Source: Fluviirhizobium alvei
GTDB taxonomy: Bacteria; Pseudomonadota; Alphaproteobacteria; Rhizobiales; Rhizobiaceae
Reading direction: 5' to 3'
Length of the DNA: 64,000 nucleotides
Assembly: GCF_030551875.1 (NCBI RefSeq)
Contig: NZ_JAUOZU010000001.1
Location: 310,001-374,000 of the forward strand
Below are positions 1 to 9,386 of this stretch, piece after piece. A program made the position numbers and the translations under genes. The stretch's first letter is position 1, and each line of letters begins with the position of its first letter. The notes beneath the pieces were generated by a model. It saw nothing but the letters and a program-made list of their open reading frames with translations, did not search any database and had not been told where the DNA came from.

Positions 1-2407
1 TGGCTGCGTTTCGCTGGGTCATCTGGTCCATCTCGTTGACAGACGAATTGACTTCGCCAAGCGCATTGGACTGATCGCGGCTGGCCATTGCAATCATTTC
101 CACCCGCTCGGAAACATTGACGATCTTCTGCGAGATTTCGGACAGGACCTCGCCAGTCTGCTGCACCAGACGAGCACCCGACGAGACTTCCGTGCTCGAA
201 GCATCGATCAGGCTCTTGATTTCCTGGGCAGCGGAAGCCGAACGCTGGGCGAGTTCGCGCACTTCCTGGGCGACGACGGCGAAACCCTTGCCCGCTTCGC
301 CCGCGCGCGCGGCTTCGATCCCCGCGTTGAGCGCGAGCAGGTTGGTCTGGAAGGCGATTTCATCGATCACATCGATAATCTGGACGATCTTTGCCGAGGC
401 ATCTTCGATCCGACCCATGGCCTGGATCGCGCTTGCAACGACCGCCGACGAAGCATCGGCCGATTTCTTCGTGTCGGCCACAATCTGGTTGGCTTCTTCT
501 GCGCGCTCGGCAGACGATTTAACGGTGACAGTGATCTGCTCGACGGCAGCTGCGGTTTCCTCAAGCGATGCGGCCTGTTGTTCGGTCCGCTTGGAAAGCT
601 CGTCGGCGGAATCCGACAGTTCGATCGTGTTGCGCTGGATCATCGAGGCATTGCCGCGGATCTGGCTCATCGTATCCTGCAGCCTGAGCAGCGAGACGTT
701 GAAATCGTTGCGCAACTGTTCGAGACGACCGAAGAACGGTGTTTCGATGGTTTCGGAAATATCGCCCTGCGACAGGCGGCCAAGGCCGGCGGCAAGAGCA
801 TCGACGGCGAAATCGATCTGGCGATCGACATCCATCTTTTCGCGGTCGTTGCGCTGGCGCTCCTCTTCGGCGGCACGACGCTCGGCTTCGCTACGCTGTT
901 CGATCTCGATTTTGGACAGCGCGTTCTGCTTGAAGACACCGAGCGCGCGGGCCATTTCGCCGATTTCGTCGACGCGGGCCTCACCGGAGATACTGGTATC
1001 GAGTGCGCCATCGGCAAGCCGGCGCATGGCCGCTGTAATCTGGCCAATCGGTCCCTTGAAGGTCATGACCAGGCCGATACCGGCAAAGATGGCAATGATG
1101 ATGCCGATGGCGGTAGCGCCGAGCGAGATCGAGTTGGCGTCTTCCCTTTCGGCTCCGGCGCTTTTCTTCTGCAGTTCGGCAAAAGCGGTCAACTGCTGCC
1201 AGATTCCATTGATCTCACTGCCGGCCGCTGCAAATTGCTCCTGCCGTTGCTGGCTTGTCTTCACCAGTTCCTGGCTGGCCTTTCCAATCATCTCGATTGC
1301 AGGAAGGAGGGTCTTGCCGGCTTCGGCAATGAAAGCCACGTCAGACGATGCCCGCGAAAGTCCATCAACATCTCGGCGCAGGAGCACGAGATCCTGTCCT
1401 AGAATGCCGGCATTCTCCTCGTTGGGATCCAGCATGAAGCGAGCGAGTTTGATGCGGGTATTGTAGGCCGTGCGCAGAATGCGGTTCGAGCCTGCAAGAA
1501 TGCCTTCCGCCTTGATCAGCGGAGTATCGGTCTCGGAAAATTTCTGCGTAGCTTCCTTCATCTTCTGTCCGGCGGCGAGACCAAGATAGACCGACAACTG
1601 GCGGAAACCGGAAAGCTTCATCGAGATTTGCGAAACGCCCGCATCGCTCTTGTCGCCTGCCTTGATGATGTCCGCAAGCGCCTGCAATACGCTGCCGAGC
1701 GATTTTGAGACCGCCTTGTTCTTGGCAGGGAGCGCCGAGGTCAGGATCTCGTGGCGCATGTTGAGTTCCTTCATCTGCCCGGCGATGAAATCGAACTTTT
1801 CCGGCGCGCTCTTCTGCTTGTTGAAATTCGTGGCGACACCGGTCAGGTAGGTCGCAGCCGCCGTGATCGTGTCGGCCTGGCGCAGCATGGATTTGGCGGC
1901 ATTCTCTTCGTTGCGCACGTCCTTCTGCATCTGGTTGGCCGCTTTTTCGACCTTACCCTGCTGGGCGATGATCACATCCAGTCCGGACTGGATCTGGGCC
2001 CGCAACGCCATTTCGCTTTCGTTGAGCTTCCAGAGATCGTCAATGCGCTGGCTCACGCCATCGACCGATTTCAAAGTGTTTTCGAGTTCGGCGCGGCCCT
2101 CTGCATCCGGTGCGAGCTGGTTGAGCATGCTGTCGAGGTTGCCGCGCTGTGTCTGCAACTGACTTGCCACAGCATCGCGGTTCTCAGGGGTCGTGTTTTC
2201 AAGGAAATGTCCCATCGCATCGGACGCATCCCGGAAGCCGGAAAGCGACTGCAGAACGCTGTTGGAGATTTCCATGCGGCCTTGCAGAAGACCGGAGGCG
2301 TAAAGTCCAGTGAAGCCCACCGCTGAAATGCTGATGACAAATGGCAGAATGAAAATCAGAACCTTGGTCTGGATTCTGAAACGAGACAAAATTCGATCAA
2401 TATTCAT
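1..2407 (-). CDS. Methyl-accepting chemotaxis protein, 3' end outside window
   Basis: Membrane chemoreceptor that passes ligand information to the CheA/CheW kinase complex. Translation from the ATG at 2407 gives 802 residues before the left edge cuts it. It has an N-terminal membrane segment (about residues 12-32), a long helical sensor region to about 420, a second membrane segment at about 425-445, a HAMP region, and the signalling coiled coil. The hairpin tip reads [20 protein letters not shown] near residue 683 and is followed by [18 protein letters not shown]. The sensor domain is about 390 residues and mostly helical; its ligand cannot be named. The signalling domain is certain; the C-terminus and any CheR/CheB pentapeptide are not visible. 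Confidence 0.95.
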   Translation of the reverse strand, partial: MNIDRILSRFRIQTKVLIFILPFVISISAVGFTGLYASGLLQGRMEISNSVLQSLSGFRDASDAMGHFLENTTPENRDAVASQLQTQRGNLDSMLNQLAPDAEGRAELENTLKSVDGVSQRIDDLWKLNESEMALRAQIQSGLDVIIAQQGKVEKAANQMQKDVRNEENAAKSMLRQADTITAAATYLTGVATNFNKQKSAPEKFDFIAGQMKELNMRHEILTSALPAKNKAVSKSLGSVLQALADIIKAGDKSDAGVSQISMKLSGFRQLSVYLGLAAGQKMKEATQKFSETDTPLIKAEGILAGSNRILRTAYNTRIKLARFMLDPNEENAGILGQDLVLLRRDVDGLSRASSDVAFIAEAGKTLLPAIEMIGKASQELVKTSQQRQEQFAAAGSEINGIWQQLTAFAELQKKSAGAEREDANSISLGATAIGIIIAIFAGIGLVMTFKGPIGQITAAMRRLADGALDTSISGEARVDEIGEMARALGVFKQNALSKIEIEQRSEAERRAAEEERQRNDREKMDVDRQIDFAVDALAAGLGRLSQGDISETIETPFFGRLEQLRNDFNVSLLRLQDTMSQIRGNASMIQRNTIELSDSADELSKRTEQQAASLEETAAAVEQITVTVKSSAERAEEANQIVADTKKSADASSAVVASAIQAMGRIEDASAKIVQIIDVIDEIAFQTNLLALNAGIEAARAGEAGKGFAVVAQEVRELAQRSASAAQEIKSLIDASSTEVSSGARLVQQTGEVLSEISQKIVNVSERVEMIAMASRDQSNALGEVNSSVNEMDQMTQRNAA

Positions 2408-2668
2408 GCCGTTACCCCTCCGAAACAGACGTGCTCGTTTTGGTTGTCCGAAGCCCATTCAACAGCAGTCAAAACCAACTGCTGCAAAGGCCTTTCAGGC
2501 TGACAGAACGAGTCATTGTGCAGGATTGTGCGGGGAGGCTGTTAAAATAAGGTAAGCGATAGGTTGCAGAAAACGGTATAATAATATTATTTGCAAGGAT
2601 CGCTCGCGTGCCAAAGTACGGCACGGCCTATCAAGGTCATGCCGACTGACGGTTTCGGCGATCCTTGA
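2408..2668. other. Intergenic region upstream of the chemoreceptor gene
   Basis: About 260 bases without a credible gene. It holds the divergence-free leader of the chemoreceptor gene and a very AT-rich patch at about 2576-2597, which could include the chemoreceptor promoter. No clear -35/-10 pair could be fixed by eye. Confidence 0.4.
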
Positions 2669-2827
2669 TCAGCGCAGCACGAGCGGCGCAAGACTCATCA
2701 TGATGACAAGGGCAAGACCTGTCGCTGTCAGGGTAAGAATGAAGCGGCGCTGTTGCAGACGTTCATCGCTTTTGCGGGCGATCGCCACGGCCTTGGCACG
2801 GGTCGGGGCGGAAGGGCGTTCATGCAT
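2669..2827 (-). CDS. Small single-pass membrane protein (52 aa)
   Basis: No family recognised. The 52-residue product has a basic, charged N-terminal half (MHERPSAPTRAKAVAIARKS...) and one hydrophobic segment at about residues 30-49 (LTATGLALVIMMSLAPLVL), consistent with a C-terminally anchored membrane protein. The start at 2827 is favoured over upstream in-frame starts because a strong ribosome binding site, AAGGAG, lies 7 bases before it; the longer reading upstream runs antisense into the promoter of the glutamine-synthetase-like gene. It stands alone, divergent from that gene. Coding status is likely but not proven. Confidence 0.6.
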   Translation of the reverse strand: MHERPSAPTRAKAVAIARKSDERLQQRRFILTLTATGLALVIMMSLAPLVLR

Positions 2828-2991
2828 GATGATGCTCCTTGTTGAGGCAAAGTCAGGATGAAGCCAAGTCGTAAAATTTGTCTTTATCGCGACCATTTGG
2901 CGTATTTGTCGGCAAATAAACTGGCGGCCCCCTCGCCAATTGACCCGGAAAGGGTATGATCGCGCCGTTATCAACAACAAATCGGTGCATC

Positions 2992-4431
2992 ATGGCAGCC
3001 AAAAAAGCGCATAGCAGGACTACAAAAGCGACAACCAACTTGCCGCCCAAACCATCTCCTGCTGTTGCTCGTGCCCGTGGTGTCGATAACTGGAAAGAGG
3101 CTGCCGCCTGGCTTCGCGCCCGCGGTATCGAGGATATCGAATGCATCACGCCCGATCTCGCCGGCGTGCCGCGCGGAAAAATGATGCCGACGTCGAAATT
3201 CACATCGAATACGTCGCTGGCGCTTCCCTCGGCCATCTTCCGGCACACGATTTCGGGTGAATATCCCGAAGAGACCGAAGAATTCCGCTACGATTCGCGC
3301 GACAGCGACATCAAGCTGATGCCGGATCTGTCTACGCTGTCCGTCGTGCCGTGGGAGACGGATCCGACGGCGCAGGTGATCTGCGATATCGTCGATACCG
3401 AGGGCAAGCCCGTCAGCTACACGCCGCGCAATGTGCTGAAGAACGTCGTGTCGCTCTACAGGGAGCGCGGCTGGAAGCCGGTCGTGGCGCCGGAAATCGA
3501 ATTCTATCTCGTTGCCAAGAACGATGATCCGGACTATCCGCTGCGGCCGCCGCAGGGTCGGTCGGGACGCTCCATCCAGGGTGGCCAGGGCTATTCGATC
3601 GCCGGTATCAATGAGTTCGACGAACTGATCGACGATATCTATCATTTCTCCGCCGCTCAGGGCCTGGAAATCGACACGCTCATCCATGAAGAAGGTCCGG
3701 CGCAGCTCGAAATCAACCTGCGTCACGGTGATCCGATCGAGCTTGCCGACCAGGTGTTCCTGTTCAAGCGCACCATCCGCGAAGCAGCACTCGGCCACGG
3801 CATTTACGCAACCTTCATGGCCAAGCCGATGCAGGGGCAGGCCGGATCGGCCATGCACATTCACCAGTCCGTGGTCGATGCCAAGACCGGCAAGAATGTT
3901 TTCTCCAACCCGGACGGTTCGCCGTCGAAGGAGTTCTTCCATTTCATCGGCGGCATGCAGGCCTTCGTGCCGAGCACGCTTGTGATGATGGCGCCTTACG
4001 TCAATTCCTACCGCCGTCTGACGCCGGGCATGGCGGCCCCCGTCAACAATGCCTGGGGATATGACAATCGCACCACAGCCTTCCGGGTCCCAGTCTCGGA
4101 TGCGGCGGCGCGGCGCGTAGAGAACCGCCTGCCGAGTTCTGATGCCAATCCCTATCTGGCGCTGGCGGCATCGCTGGCTTGTGGGCTGCTTGGCATCCAG
4201 AAGGGTATGGAGCCGACGCCCCCATCGGATGGAACCGCCAACGAAGGGTCTGTCGATCTGCCCCGCGGTCTTCTTGAGGGTGTCTCTCTTATGGAAAACG
4301 AAGAGGCGCTCTTGGAAGTGTTCAGCCGCGAGTTTGTCGGCATGTATGCCGGCGTCAAGCGTGGCGAGTTCGAGACCTTCATGCAGGTGATCAGCCCCTG
4401 GGAGCGCGAATATCTGCTTCTGAACGTCTGA
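2992..4431 (+). CDS. Glutamine synthetase family protein, probable gamma-glutamylpolyamine synthetase (PuuA type)
   Basis: 479 residues, the length of GlnA-fold ligases. The product has the N-terminal beta-grasp (residues about 40-140, with LAGVPRGKMMPTSKF) and the catalytic domain with the metal-binding segment PEIEFYLV and the ATP-site HIHQSV. It lacks the adenylylation-type features of the housekeeping enzyme, and its N-terminus fits the PuuA/FluG-like subfamily that joins glutamate to an amine. The ATG at 2992 is preferred over 2956 because the extension is not family-like. A polyamine importer lies 5 kb downstream on the same strand, which makes a polyamine substrate plausible, but this is inference. 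A terminator follows directly. Confidence 0.85.
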   Translation: MAAKKAHSRTTKATTNLPPKPSPAVARARGVDNWKEAAAWLRARGIEDIECITPDLAGVPRGKMMPTSKFTSNTSLALPSAIFRHTISGEYPEETEEFRYDSRDSDIKLMPDLSTLSVVPWETDPTAQVICDIVDTEGKPVSYTPRNVLKNVVSLYRERGWKPVVAPEIEFYLVAKNDDPDYPLRPPQGRSGRSIQGGQGYSIAGINEFDELIDDIYHFSAAQGLEIDTLIHEEGPAQLEINLRHGDPIELADQVFLFKRTIREAALGHGIYATFMAKPMQGQAGSAMHIHQSVVDAKTGKNVFSNPDGSPSKEFFHFIGGMQAFVPSTLVMMAPYVNSYRRLTPGMAAPVNNAWGYDNRTTAFRVPVSDAAARRVENRLPSSDANPYLALAASLACGLLGIQKGMEPTPPSDGTANEGSVDLPRGLLEGVSLMENEEALLEVFSREFVGMYAGVKRGEFETFMQVISPWEREYLLLNV

Positions 4432-4457
4432 CGCCCTCAGCAACAAAATCGGATCGG

Positions 4458-4491
4458 GCCCCGGCAGTTTTCTGCCGGGGCTCTTTCATTT
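4458..4491 (+). terminator. Rho-independent terminator after the glutamine-synthetase-like gene
   Basis: Perfect 10-bp stem GCCCCGGCAG / CTGCCGGGGC with a TTTT loop, followed by the T-rich tail TCTTTCATTT. It lies 26 bases after the stop codon. Confidence 0.85.
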
Positions 4492-4632
4492 GTCAGCGGG
4501 GCGAGGCAGGCGGATCAGGCGCCAGTTCCAGACCGGCCGGCGCTCTTCTGTCATTTGATCCTGCGTCCTGTGTTGTTGGCGCTCTTGCTGGAAATACTGA
4601 ACGAGCAGAAAGGCGGCGAGTGTTTCGTACAT
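4486..4632 (-). CDS. Small hypothetical protein (48 aa)
   Basis: No family recognised. The start at 4632 has an AAAGGA ribosome binding site 5-6 bases upstream. The product begins MYETLAAFLLVQYFQQERQQ, a short amphipathic/hydrophobic helix, then turns very basic and polar (HRTQDQMTEERRPVWNWR). A longer in-frame reading to 4776 has no good start and would overlap the LysR promoter region. It is convergent with the glutamine-synthetase-like gene, its 3' end touching that gene's terminator tail, and divergent from the LysR gene. Short length keeps confidence moderate. Confidence 0.5.
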   Translation of the reverse strand: MYETLAAFLLVQYFQQERQQHRTQDQMTEERRPVWNWRLIRLPRPADK

Positions 4633-4778
4633 GATTGTCCTTTCCGGGTCAGCGATACTGACCGGCTTCTGATTGTCGAAGATGGATTTGGAAGACCGGT
4701 ACAACCGGTGCTGCAGAGAAAAGTTATCCTGCAGAATTCTTTTCACATAGGCCAAAGAATGCCCTATGTTTTTCAACT

Positions 4779-5648
4779 ATGAAAAACACACCCTGGGATG
4801 CCTATCAGGTTTTCATTGCGGTCGCCCGCCTCGGTGGCCTGACAGGCGCCGGCGCGCAGCTCGGTCTCAGCCCCGCTACGGTAGGGCGCCGCATCCTCGA
4901 ACTCGAACAGTCGATCGGCTGCCCGTTGTTCCGGCGCAGCCAGACCGGCTACACTCTGACGCCGGATGGACAGATCCTTTTTGATGAGCTGCGCGAGATG
5001 GAAGCGGCGGTGCGTCGCGTCGAGGCCTGGCGCGAGGAGGGCGGCGGTCTGGTGACGGTGAGGATCGCCCTCGGCACCTGGGTCGGCTGGCTTCTGATGG
5101 AGAATTTCAAGGCGCTGGTGACCGACCGCGATCGCTTCCGCATCGAGTTTTCCGTCGGCGAGCGACGCGCCCAGCTGTCGCATCGTGAAAACCACATCGG
5201 CATCCGGGCCTTCGCACCGGAGGAACCGAACCTTGCCTCCCGATCGCTCGGCGAAACCGCCTATGCCGCCTATCGTCAGAAAAATGCCGGCAAGGACGAT
5301 CGGTTCATCGCGGTCGACGAAGACAATGCCATTTCGAATTACCTGCGCTGGCCCTATCAGCATCGCGGCAACGATATCGCGGTGACGGTTGACCGGCCGC
5401 GCTCGATGCTGGATCTTGTGCGCGCTGGTGCCGGTGTCGCGGTGCTGCCCTGTTTTGTTGGCGATCTCGATCCGATGCTGGAACGGGCAGGCGGCGAGAT
5501 TGTCGAACTTCGACACCGGCAGTGGCTGGTGACGCACAGTGACGATCGTTCGCGCCGGGAGATCCGCATTCTGTCCGATCGCATCGTTCGCCTCATCAAG
5601 GATCACGCGGATCTTTTTGCGGGAAGACGGCCGAGCCGGGCACAATAG
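4779..5648 (+). CDS. LysR family transcriptional regulator
   Basis: 289 residues, standard LysR length. The winged helix-turn-helix occupies residues about 3-62, with the recognition helix in LGLSPATVGRRILELEQ and the wing in CPLFRRSQTGYTLTPDG. The C-terminal effector-binding domain follows (about 90-285), with the typical GAGVAVLPCFVGD near residue 222-234. The start ATG at 4779 is the first of the frame. LysR proteins often regulate a divergent gene; here the divergent neighbour is only a 48-aa hypothetical, while a YdeI-like gene follows 20 bases downstream and may be cotranscribed. The effector is unknown. Confidence 0.92.
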   Translation: MKNTPWDAYQVFIAVARLGGLTGAGAQLGLSPATVGRRILELEQSIGCPLFRRSQTGYTLTPDGQILFDELREMEAAVRRVEAWREEGGGLVTVRIALGTWVGWLLMENFKALVTDRDRFRIEFSVGERRAQLSHRENHIGIRAFAPEEPNLASRSLGETAYAAYRQKNAGKDDRFIAVDEDNAISNYLRWPYQHRGNDIAVTVDRPRSMLDLVRAGAGVAVLPCFVGDLDPMLERAGGEIVELRHRQWLVTHSDDRSRREIRILSDRIVRLIKDHADLFAGRRPSRAQ

Positions 5649-5668
5649 GCACGGAGCAGGAGAAAGCG

Positions 5669-6289
5669 ATGATTACCGAAATCGAAGACTTCTTCACCAA
5701 AGGCTGTGGGCGATGCGAGCGTTTTGCCACGCCGGACTGTTCGGTCCGTCAATGGAGCGAGGGGGTAAACGAACTGCGCCGCATCTGTCGAAGCGCGGGC
5801 CTTGTCGAAACGGTGAAGTGGGGCCATCCGTGCTATATGCATGCCGGCCGCAACATTGCCCTGATCGGCGCCTTGCGCGGCGATTTTCGCCTGAATTTCT
5901 TCCACGCGGCCTTGATGAAGGATCCCGAAGGCCTGCTCGAGAAGCAGGGGCAGAACACGCGCCATCCAGACATGTTTCGCTTTACGGCCAGCAAAAAGGT
6001 CACCGACCTGGAGCCGATGATCCGGCTCTATCTAAAGGAAGCGATGGACTATGCTGAGGCTGGCATCCGTCCGCCGAAAGAAGAGATCGATCTTGCTCTG
6101 CCCGATGAACTTGTCGATGCGCTCGATAGCGATCCGGAACTGGCCGACGCCTTCCGCAGCCTCACCCCGGGGCGGCAGCGCAGCTATGTGATCAATCTGG
6201 CAGGAGCCAAGGCTGCGGCGACCCGCATCAGCCGGATCGAAAAACTTCGCGACCGGATCATCGCCGGCAAGGGTGCGAATGAGCGGTGA
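5669..6289 (+). CDS. YdeI/OmpD-associated family protein (DUF1801 plus OmdA domain)
   Basis: 206-residue cytoplasmic protein. The N-terminal half (VKWGHPCYMHAGRNIALIGA, about residues 49-68) matches the DUF1801 fold, and the C-terminal part has the YdeI-type helical segment LPDELVDALDSDPELADAF then SLTPGRQRSYVINLAGAK. Members have been linked to bacteriocin or antimicrobial peptide tolerance in enterobacteria, but the biochemical role is unknown. AGGAG lies about 10 bases before the ATG. It follows the LysR gene by 20 bases, so the two may share a transcript. Confidence 0.85.
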   Translation: MITEIEDFFTKGCGRCERFATPDCSVRQWSEGVNELRRICRSAGLVETVKWGHPCYMHAGRNIALIGALRGDFRLNFFHAALMKDPEGLLEKQGQNTRHPDMFRFTASKKVTDLEPMIRLYLKEAMDYAEAGIRPPKEEIDLALPDELVDALDSDPELADAFRSLTPGRQRSYVINLAGAKAAATRISRIEKLRDRIIAGKGANER

Positions 6290-6316
6290 CGCCCGGTCTC
6301 AGGTGACAGATTGACC

Positions 6317-7126
6317 TCACGCAGCAGATTGCTTGCGTTTGCCCAGCCGGTAGAGGCTGATGCCGGCGGCAAAGCCGGCGATTGTCACCAGAGCGCCCAT
6401 GATGTTGATGCCGAGCGTGTCGACGACCGGGTTGACCATAACGACATCGATGGCGGCATGAAAGACGGCGACGACCAGAACGGCGCGGCCGGATTTCAGA
6501 TAGAACCATGTCAGAAGTAGCGACCCGGTCAGGAGGCTGATGAGCCAGCCGAAGAGACCGGCTACCCCGAGTGACTGGTAGGTTTCGTTGCTGAGAATGA
6601 GGGGCAGATGCCAGATTGCCCAGGGCAGGGTGATGACCAGCGAGGCGGAGAGCGGCGTAAACCGGCGCAGCAACAGCGGCAGGAGAAAGCCGCGCCAGCC
6701 GATCTCTTCTCCGAAGCCGTAGAAGACCAGTTCAACCGCAATCAGCGCAACGGCGGAATAGGTCGGAAACTCCTTCGATGTCAGAAACCTGCCGAGATCG
6801 GGTGTGGTTCCGGTCATCAGGGTCTGCCCCAGCAATCCCGCCGCACCGATTGCGACCGGCAGCAGGATCGCGAGGATCAGCCAGGGCAGCGACGCAGGGG
6901 ACCAGATAAAACGCACCCAGTCGGCACGGGTCATGCCGCCTTGAAAAACAAGCAGGATCAGACCCGCGATCGCCGGCCCCAGGCTCCCGATCAGATGCAG
7001 TTCCGAAGCGACTTCCGGACCATAGCCCAGCCGGAAGGCAACGAGCGGCGCCCAGATGGACCAACTGATGAGGAGAGCAATCGAATAGAAGAGGATGGTT
7101 TTGCGGAAGCTGCCCGGACCATGCAT
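6317..7126 (-). CDS. CPBP family intramembrane metalloprotease (Abi/CAAX protease-like)
   Basis: Integral membrane protein of about 269 residues. Motif 1 of the family is present as FGEEIGWRGFLLP, with the EExxxR core that supplies catalytic glutamates, and motif 2 as PWAIWHLP, which supplies a histidine. Several hydrophobic segments surround them. Such proteins process CAAX-type or other membrane substrates or act in bacteriocin self-immunity; the substrate here is not known. The start is uncertain: the frame is open to a TTG at 7183, but the ATG at 7126 places the first membrane helix at about residue 10. It stands alone between convergent and codirectional neighbours. Confidence 0.85.
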   Translation of the reverse strand: MHGPGSFRKTILFYSIALLISWSIWAPLVAFRLGYGPEVASELHLIGSLGPAIAGLILLVFQGGMTRADWVRFIWSPASLPWLILAILLPVAIGAAGLLGQTLMTGTTPDLGRFLTSKEFPTYSAVALIAVELVFYGFGEEIGWRGFLLPLLLRRFTPLSASLVITLPWAIWHLPLILSNETYQSLGVAGLFGWLISLLTGSLLLTWFYLKSGRAVLVVAVFHAAIDVVMVNPVVDTLGINIMGALVTIAGFAAGISLYRLGKRKQSAA

Positions 7127-7188
7127 CGCGAAAATACCGCCTGTTGAAAACGCGATTTTCGCCAAGCACATGGATTGCGTCAATGGCC

Positions 7189-7223
7189 GAATGAAAAGAG
7201 CCCGGGCATGCCGGCCCGGGCTC
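7189..7223 (-). terminator. Rho-independent terminator of the 77-aa gene
   Basis: Perfect 10-bp stem GAGCCCGGGC / GCCCGGGCTC around a 6-base loop (7198-7223). Read on the minus strand it is followed by TTTTCATTC. It lies about 34 bases after the stop of the small gene at 7257. Confidence 0.85.
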
Positions 7224-7256
7224 CAGGAACTTGCCGGCCAGACCGGCGAAGGGGTG

Positions 7257-7490
7257 TTATTGCCCCTGCGTGACCACGACCGGGATCAGGAGATCGCCCC
7301 AGTTGCCCTCGTTGTGATGGCGGGCGGAACGGATCAGTTCAACCGAAACGCCGGCATCGACGGCCTTCATGACCGAATGGTTGAGGCGGTGCAGATCGTT
7401 GGCGATCATGCGGATGGCAGCCTGCTGTTCGGCCGACATTGCGGAAGCCTGTTCTTCGGCGCGTTCCTTGACACGGGTCTGTGGGGTCAT
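7257..7490 (-). CDS. Small hypothetical cytoplasmic protein (77 aa)
   Basis: No named family recognised. It begins MTPQTRVKERAEEQASAMSA and contains a helical central part (IRMIANDLHRLNHSVMKAV) and a C-terminal segment ending LLIPVVVTQGQ. The AGGAGAAATGCC stretch just upstream of the ATG supplies a ribosome binding site, and a strong terminator follows, so the gene appears to be a monocistronic unit. No membrane segment or metal-binding motif is visible. Confidence 0.7.
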   Translation of the reverse strand: MTPQTRVKERAEEQASAMSAEQQAAIRMIANDLHRLNHSVMKAVDAGVSVELIRSARHHNEGNWGDLLIPVVVTQGQ

Positions 7491-7839
7491 GGCATTTCTC
7501 CTCTTATTCTGCAGGGGTTGTTGAAATCCGGGATCCTTCCGCCGTCAGTCTGGCTGGGAAGGCATTGTCTGTTGCCTACTGCTCGTCTCTGGCCACTCGT
7601 GTGGATTTGTAAAAATCAGTCATAACCAATTTTCGTCTCCTCCAGAGCTGTCGCAGATGCGTTTGGCTTGGTTGCTTCGATGTCTATTCTTTTACATTGC
7701 ATCGCGAGAAAGGCGAGAAAAATGCGCATTCTGATCGATGCATTCGAGTTATGCTGTCTTGTCTTTGACAAAACGGGCGTGTAAAAAAGTAAAAATTGTA
7801 AATCTCGTTTGCGGCGGCGTTTTGTAAAAGGATCTACAA
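7491..7839. promoter_or_regulatory. Divergent promoter region of the 77-aa gene and the XRE regulator, with repeated TTGTAAA boxes
   Basis: About 350 bases without a gene. A TTGACA -35 candidate is at 7765-7770, with a weak -10 about 17 bases on. TTGTAAA-like boxes occur near 7608, at 7796-7802 and 7822-7828, and TCTACAAA at 7833-7840 runs in the opposite sense next to the start codon. Regulators of the adjacent type often bind such AT-rich boxes and control themselves, so autoregulation is plausible but unproven. Confidence 0.4.
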
Positions 7840-9261
7840 ATGGCGGAGATGAAGATCTTTGCAGGCCCGCGGGTCCGGCGCATTCGCAACGGTCTCGGCA
7901 TCACCCAGACGGCGATGGCCGAAGGTTTGGGCATCTCGCCATCCTATCTCAATCTCATCGAACGCAACCAGCGTCCACTCACCGTCCAGCTCATCCTCAA
8001 GCTCGCCTCGGTTTACAAGATCGATATCGAGGATCTGCAGGGCGAGACCGGATCGGTCGCAAGCGAGCTCAAGGAGATCTTTACCGATCCGCTGCTGGTT
8101 GGCGAAATTCCCGGAGGCGAGGAACTGATCGAGGTTTCGGAAGCCGCACCGAATGCCGCCCAGGGCATGATCAAGCTCTATCGCGCCTACAAGGAGCAGG
8201 CGGCCCGTCTGACGGATCTCGCAGGGCTTTTGGCGCAAGCGGGCCATGACGCTTCCATCTCGGCTGCCAAGCTGCCGATCGACGAGGTGCGCTCCCGTTT
8301 CGAGAGCCGGCCGAATTTTCATGCGCTGATCGATGCGGCCGCCGAGGCTTTCTATGAGCGTTTGCAGCCGGGTGAGGACCTGGCGGGCGCGATCCGGACC
8401 TGGCTGAAGAACGAGCACGGCATCGTGGTGCGAACGTTGCCGGTTCATGCCATGCCGAACCTGAGACGGCGCTATGATCGCCACTCGATGCGGCTTTTCC
8501 TGTCCGAGCGGCTCTATCCGCACGACCAGTTGCGCGAGATCGCTCAGGAGGCCTGCCAGATCGCGCTCAAGGACGAGATCGTTGCGACGCTCGACGAGTT
8601 GGGCTTTTCCTCGGGCGAGGCGCGGCGCATCGCCCGCTTTGAACTCGCGCGCTATGCGGCGCTGGCCCTGATGATGCCCTACGGTGCCTTCCATGCCGCT
8701 GCCCTGCGCGCGCGCTATGATATCGGCATTCTCTGCGCCCGCTTTCGCGTTTCCTTCGAACAGGCCGCCAATCGGCTGACATCCCTGCAGCGGCCGGGCA
8801 TGACGGGCATAGCCTTTTTCTCGCTCGAAATCGATATTGCGGGCAACCGGATCCGCAGGGCAGGGGCCAATGGATATCCACAGGCCCGGTTCGGCGGCCA
8901 ATGTCCCAAGCTCAACATTCATGCCGCCTTTGCTGCGCCGGGCCAGATCCTTGCCGAGATCGCCGAGATGCCGGATGCCACGCAGTATCTGCTGATCTCC
9001 CGAACACTCGAAGGACCGATGGCGGGTTTTGAGGAGCGTGTGCGCCGAACGGCTCTTCTCATCGGATGCGATGCCGCCTTCGCCGGCGAGATAGCCTATG
9101 GTCAGCATCTTTCGAAAAGTCCGGACCTTGTGCTCAAGATCGGAACAGCCTGCAGGCTCTGTGAACGGCCGGGTTGTCTTGCCCGGGCGGAGCCGCCGCT
9201 CACGCGTCCCCTCGGGCTCGATGAAATGGTTGCCGGCCTCTCCGTGTTCGATTTTCAATGA
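7840..9261 (+). CDS. XRE family regulator of the short-chain fatty acyl (RamB/ScfR-like) type
   Basis: 473 residues. The N-terminal Cro/C1 helix-turn-helix is at about residues 10-62 (GLGITQTAMAEGLGISPSYL, then NLIERNQRPL). The middle (about 150-330) is an IrrE/ImmA-like domain without the HExxH zinc motif, and the C-terminal part (about 330-470) carries the cysteine-containing region GTACRLCERPGCLARAEPP, as in COG3800 proteins. Known relatives control acetate, propionate or glyoxylate metabolism by sensing acyl-CoA. AAGGA precedes the ATG by 8 bases. It lies upstream of and codirectional with a polyamine-type importer, 126 bases away, and could regulate it; that is inference. Confidence 0.9.
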   Translation: MAEMKIFAGPRVRRIRNGLGITQTAMAEGLGISPSYLNLIERNQRPLTVQLILKLASVYKIDIEDLQGETGSVASELKEIFTDPLLVGEIPGGEELIEVSEAAPNAAQGMIKLYRAYKEQAARLTDLAGLLAQAGHDASISAAKLPIDEVRSRFESRPNFHALIDAAAEAFYERLQPGEDLAGAIRTWLKNEHGIVVRTLPVHAMPNLRRRYDRHSMRLFLSERLYPHDQLREIAQEACQIALKDEIVATLDELGFSSGEARRIARFELARYAALALMMPYGAFHAAALRARYDIGILCARFRVSFEQAANRLTSLQRPGMTGIAFFSLEIDIAGNRIRRAGANGYPQARFGGQCPKLNIHAAFAAPGQILAEIAEMPDATQYLLISRTLEGPMAGFEERVRRTALLIGCDAAFAGEIAYGQHLSKSPDLVLKIGTACRLCERPGCLARAEPPLTRPLGLDEMVAGLSVFDFQ

Positions 9262-9343
9262 AGCGCTTGAAAAGAATCCGAATTTTTTAGTTGTCGCCTG
9301 CCTCAATCCTTTCTAATCTGTTTCCAGAGTGCGGAACGCTGGC

Positions 9344-9349
9344 CTATAT
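9344..9349 (+). promoter_or_regulatory. Candidate -10 element for the polyamine importer
   Basis: CTATAT matches the rhizobial -10 consensus and lies 38 bases before the start codon of the binding-protein gene. The expected -35 position reads TTTCCA, a poor match, so activator dependence is possible. Confidence 0.35.
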
Positions 9350-9386
9350 AAGAACATCAAAAGGTTGGCATTACAGGAGAAAAATC

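Noticed and set aside
2971-4446. 491-codon open frame antisense to the glutamine-synthetase-like gene
   Set aside because: A shadow frame in high-GC coding DNA; the plus-strand product is a clear family member of full length.
7834-9306. 490-codon open frame antisense to the XRE regulator
   Set aside because: Shadow of the regulator gene, no start signal and unnatural composition.
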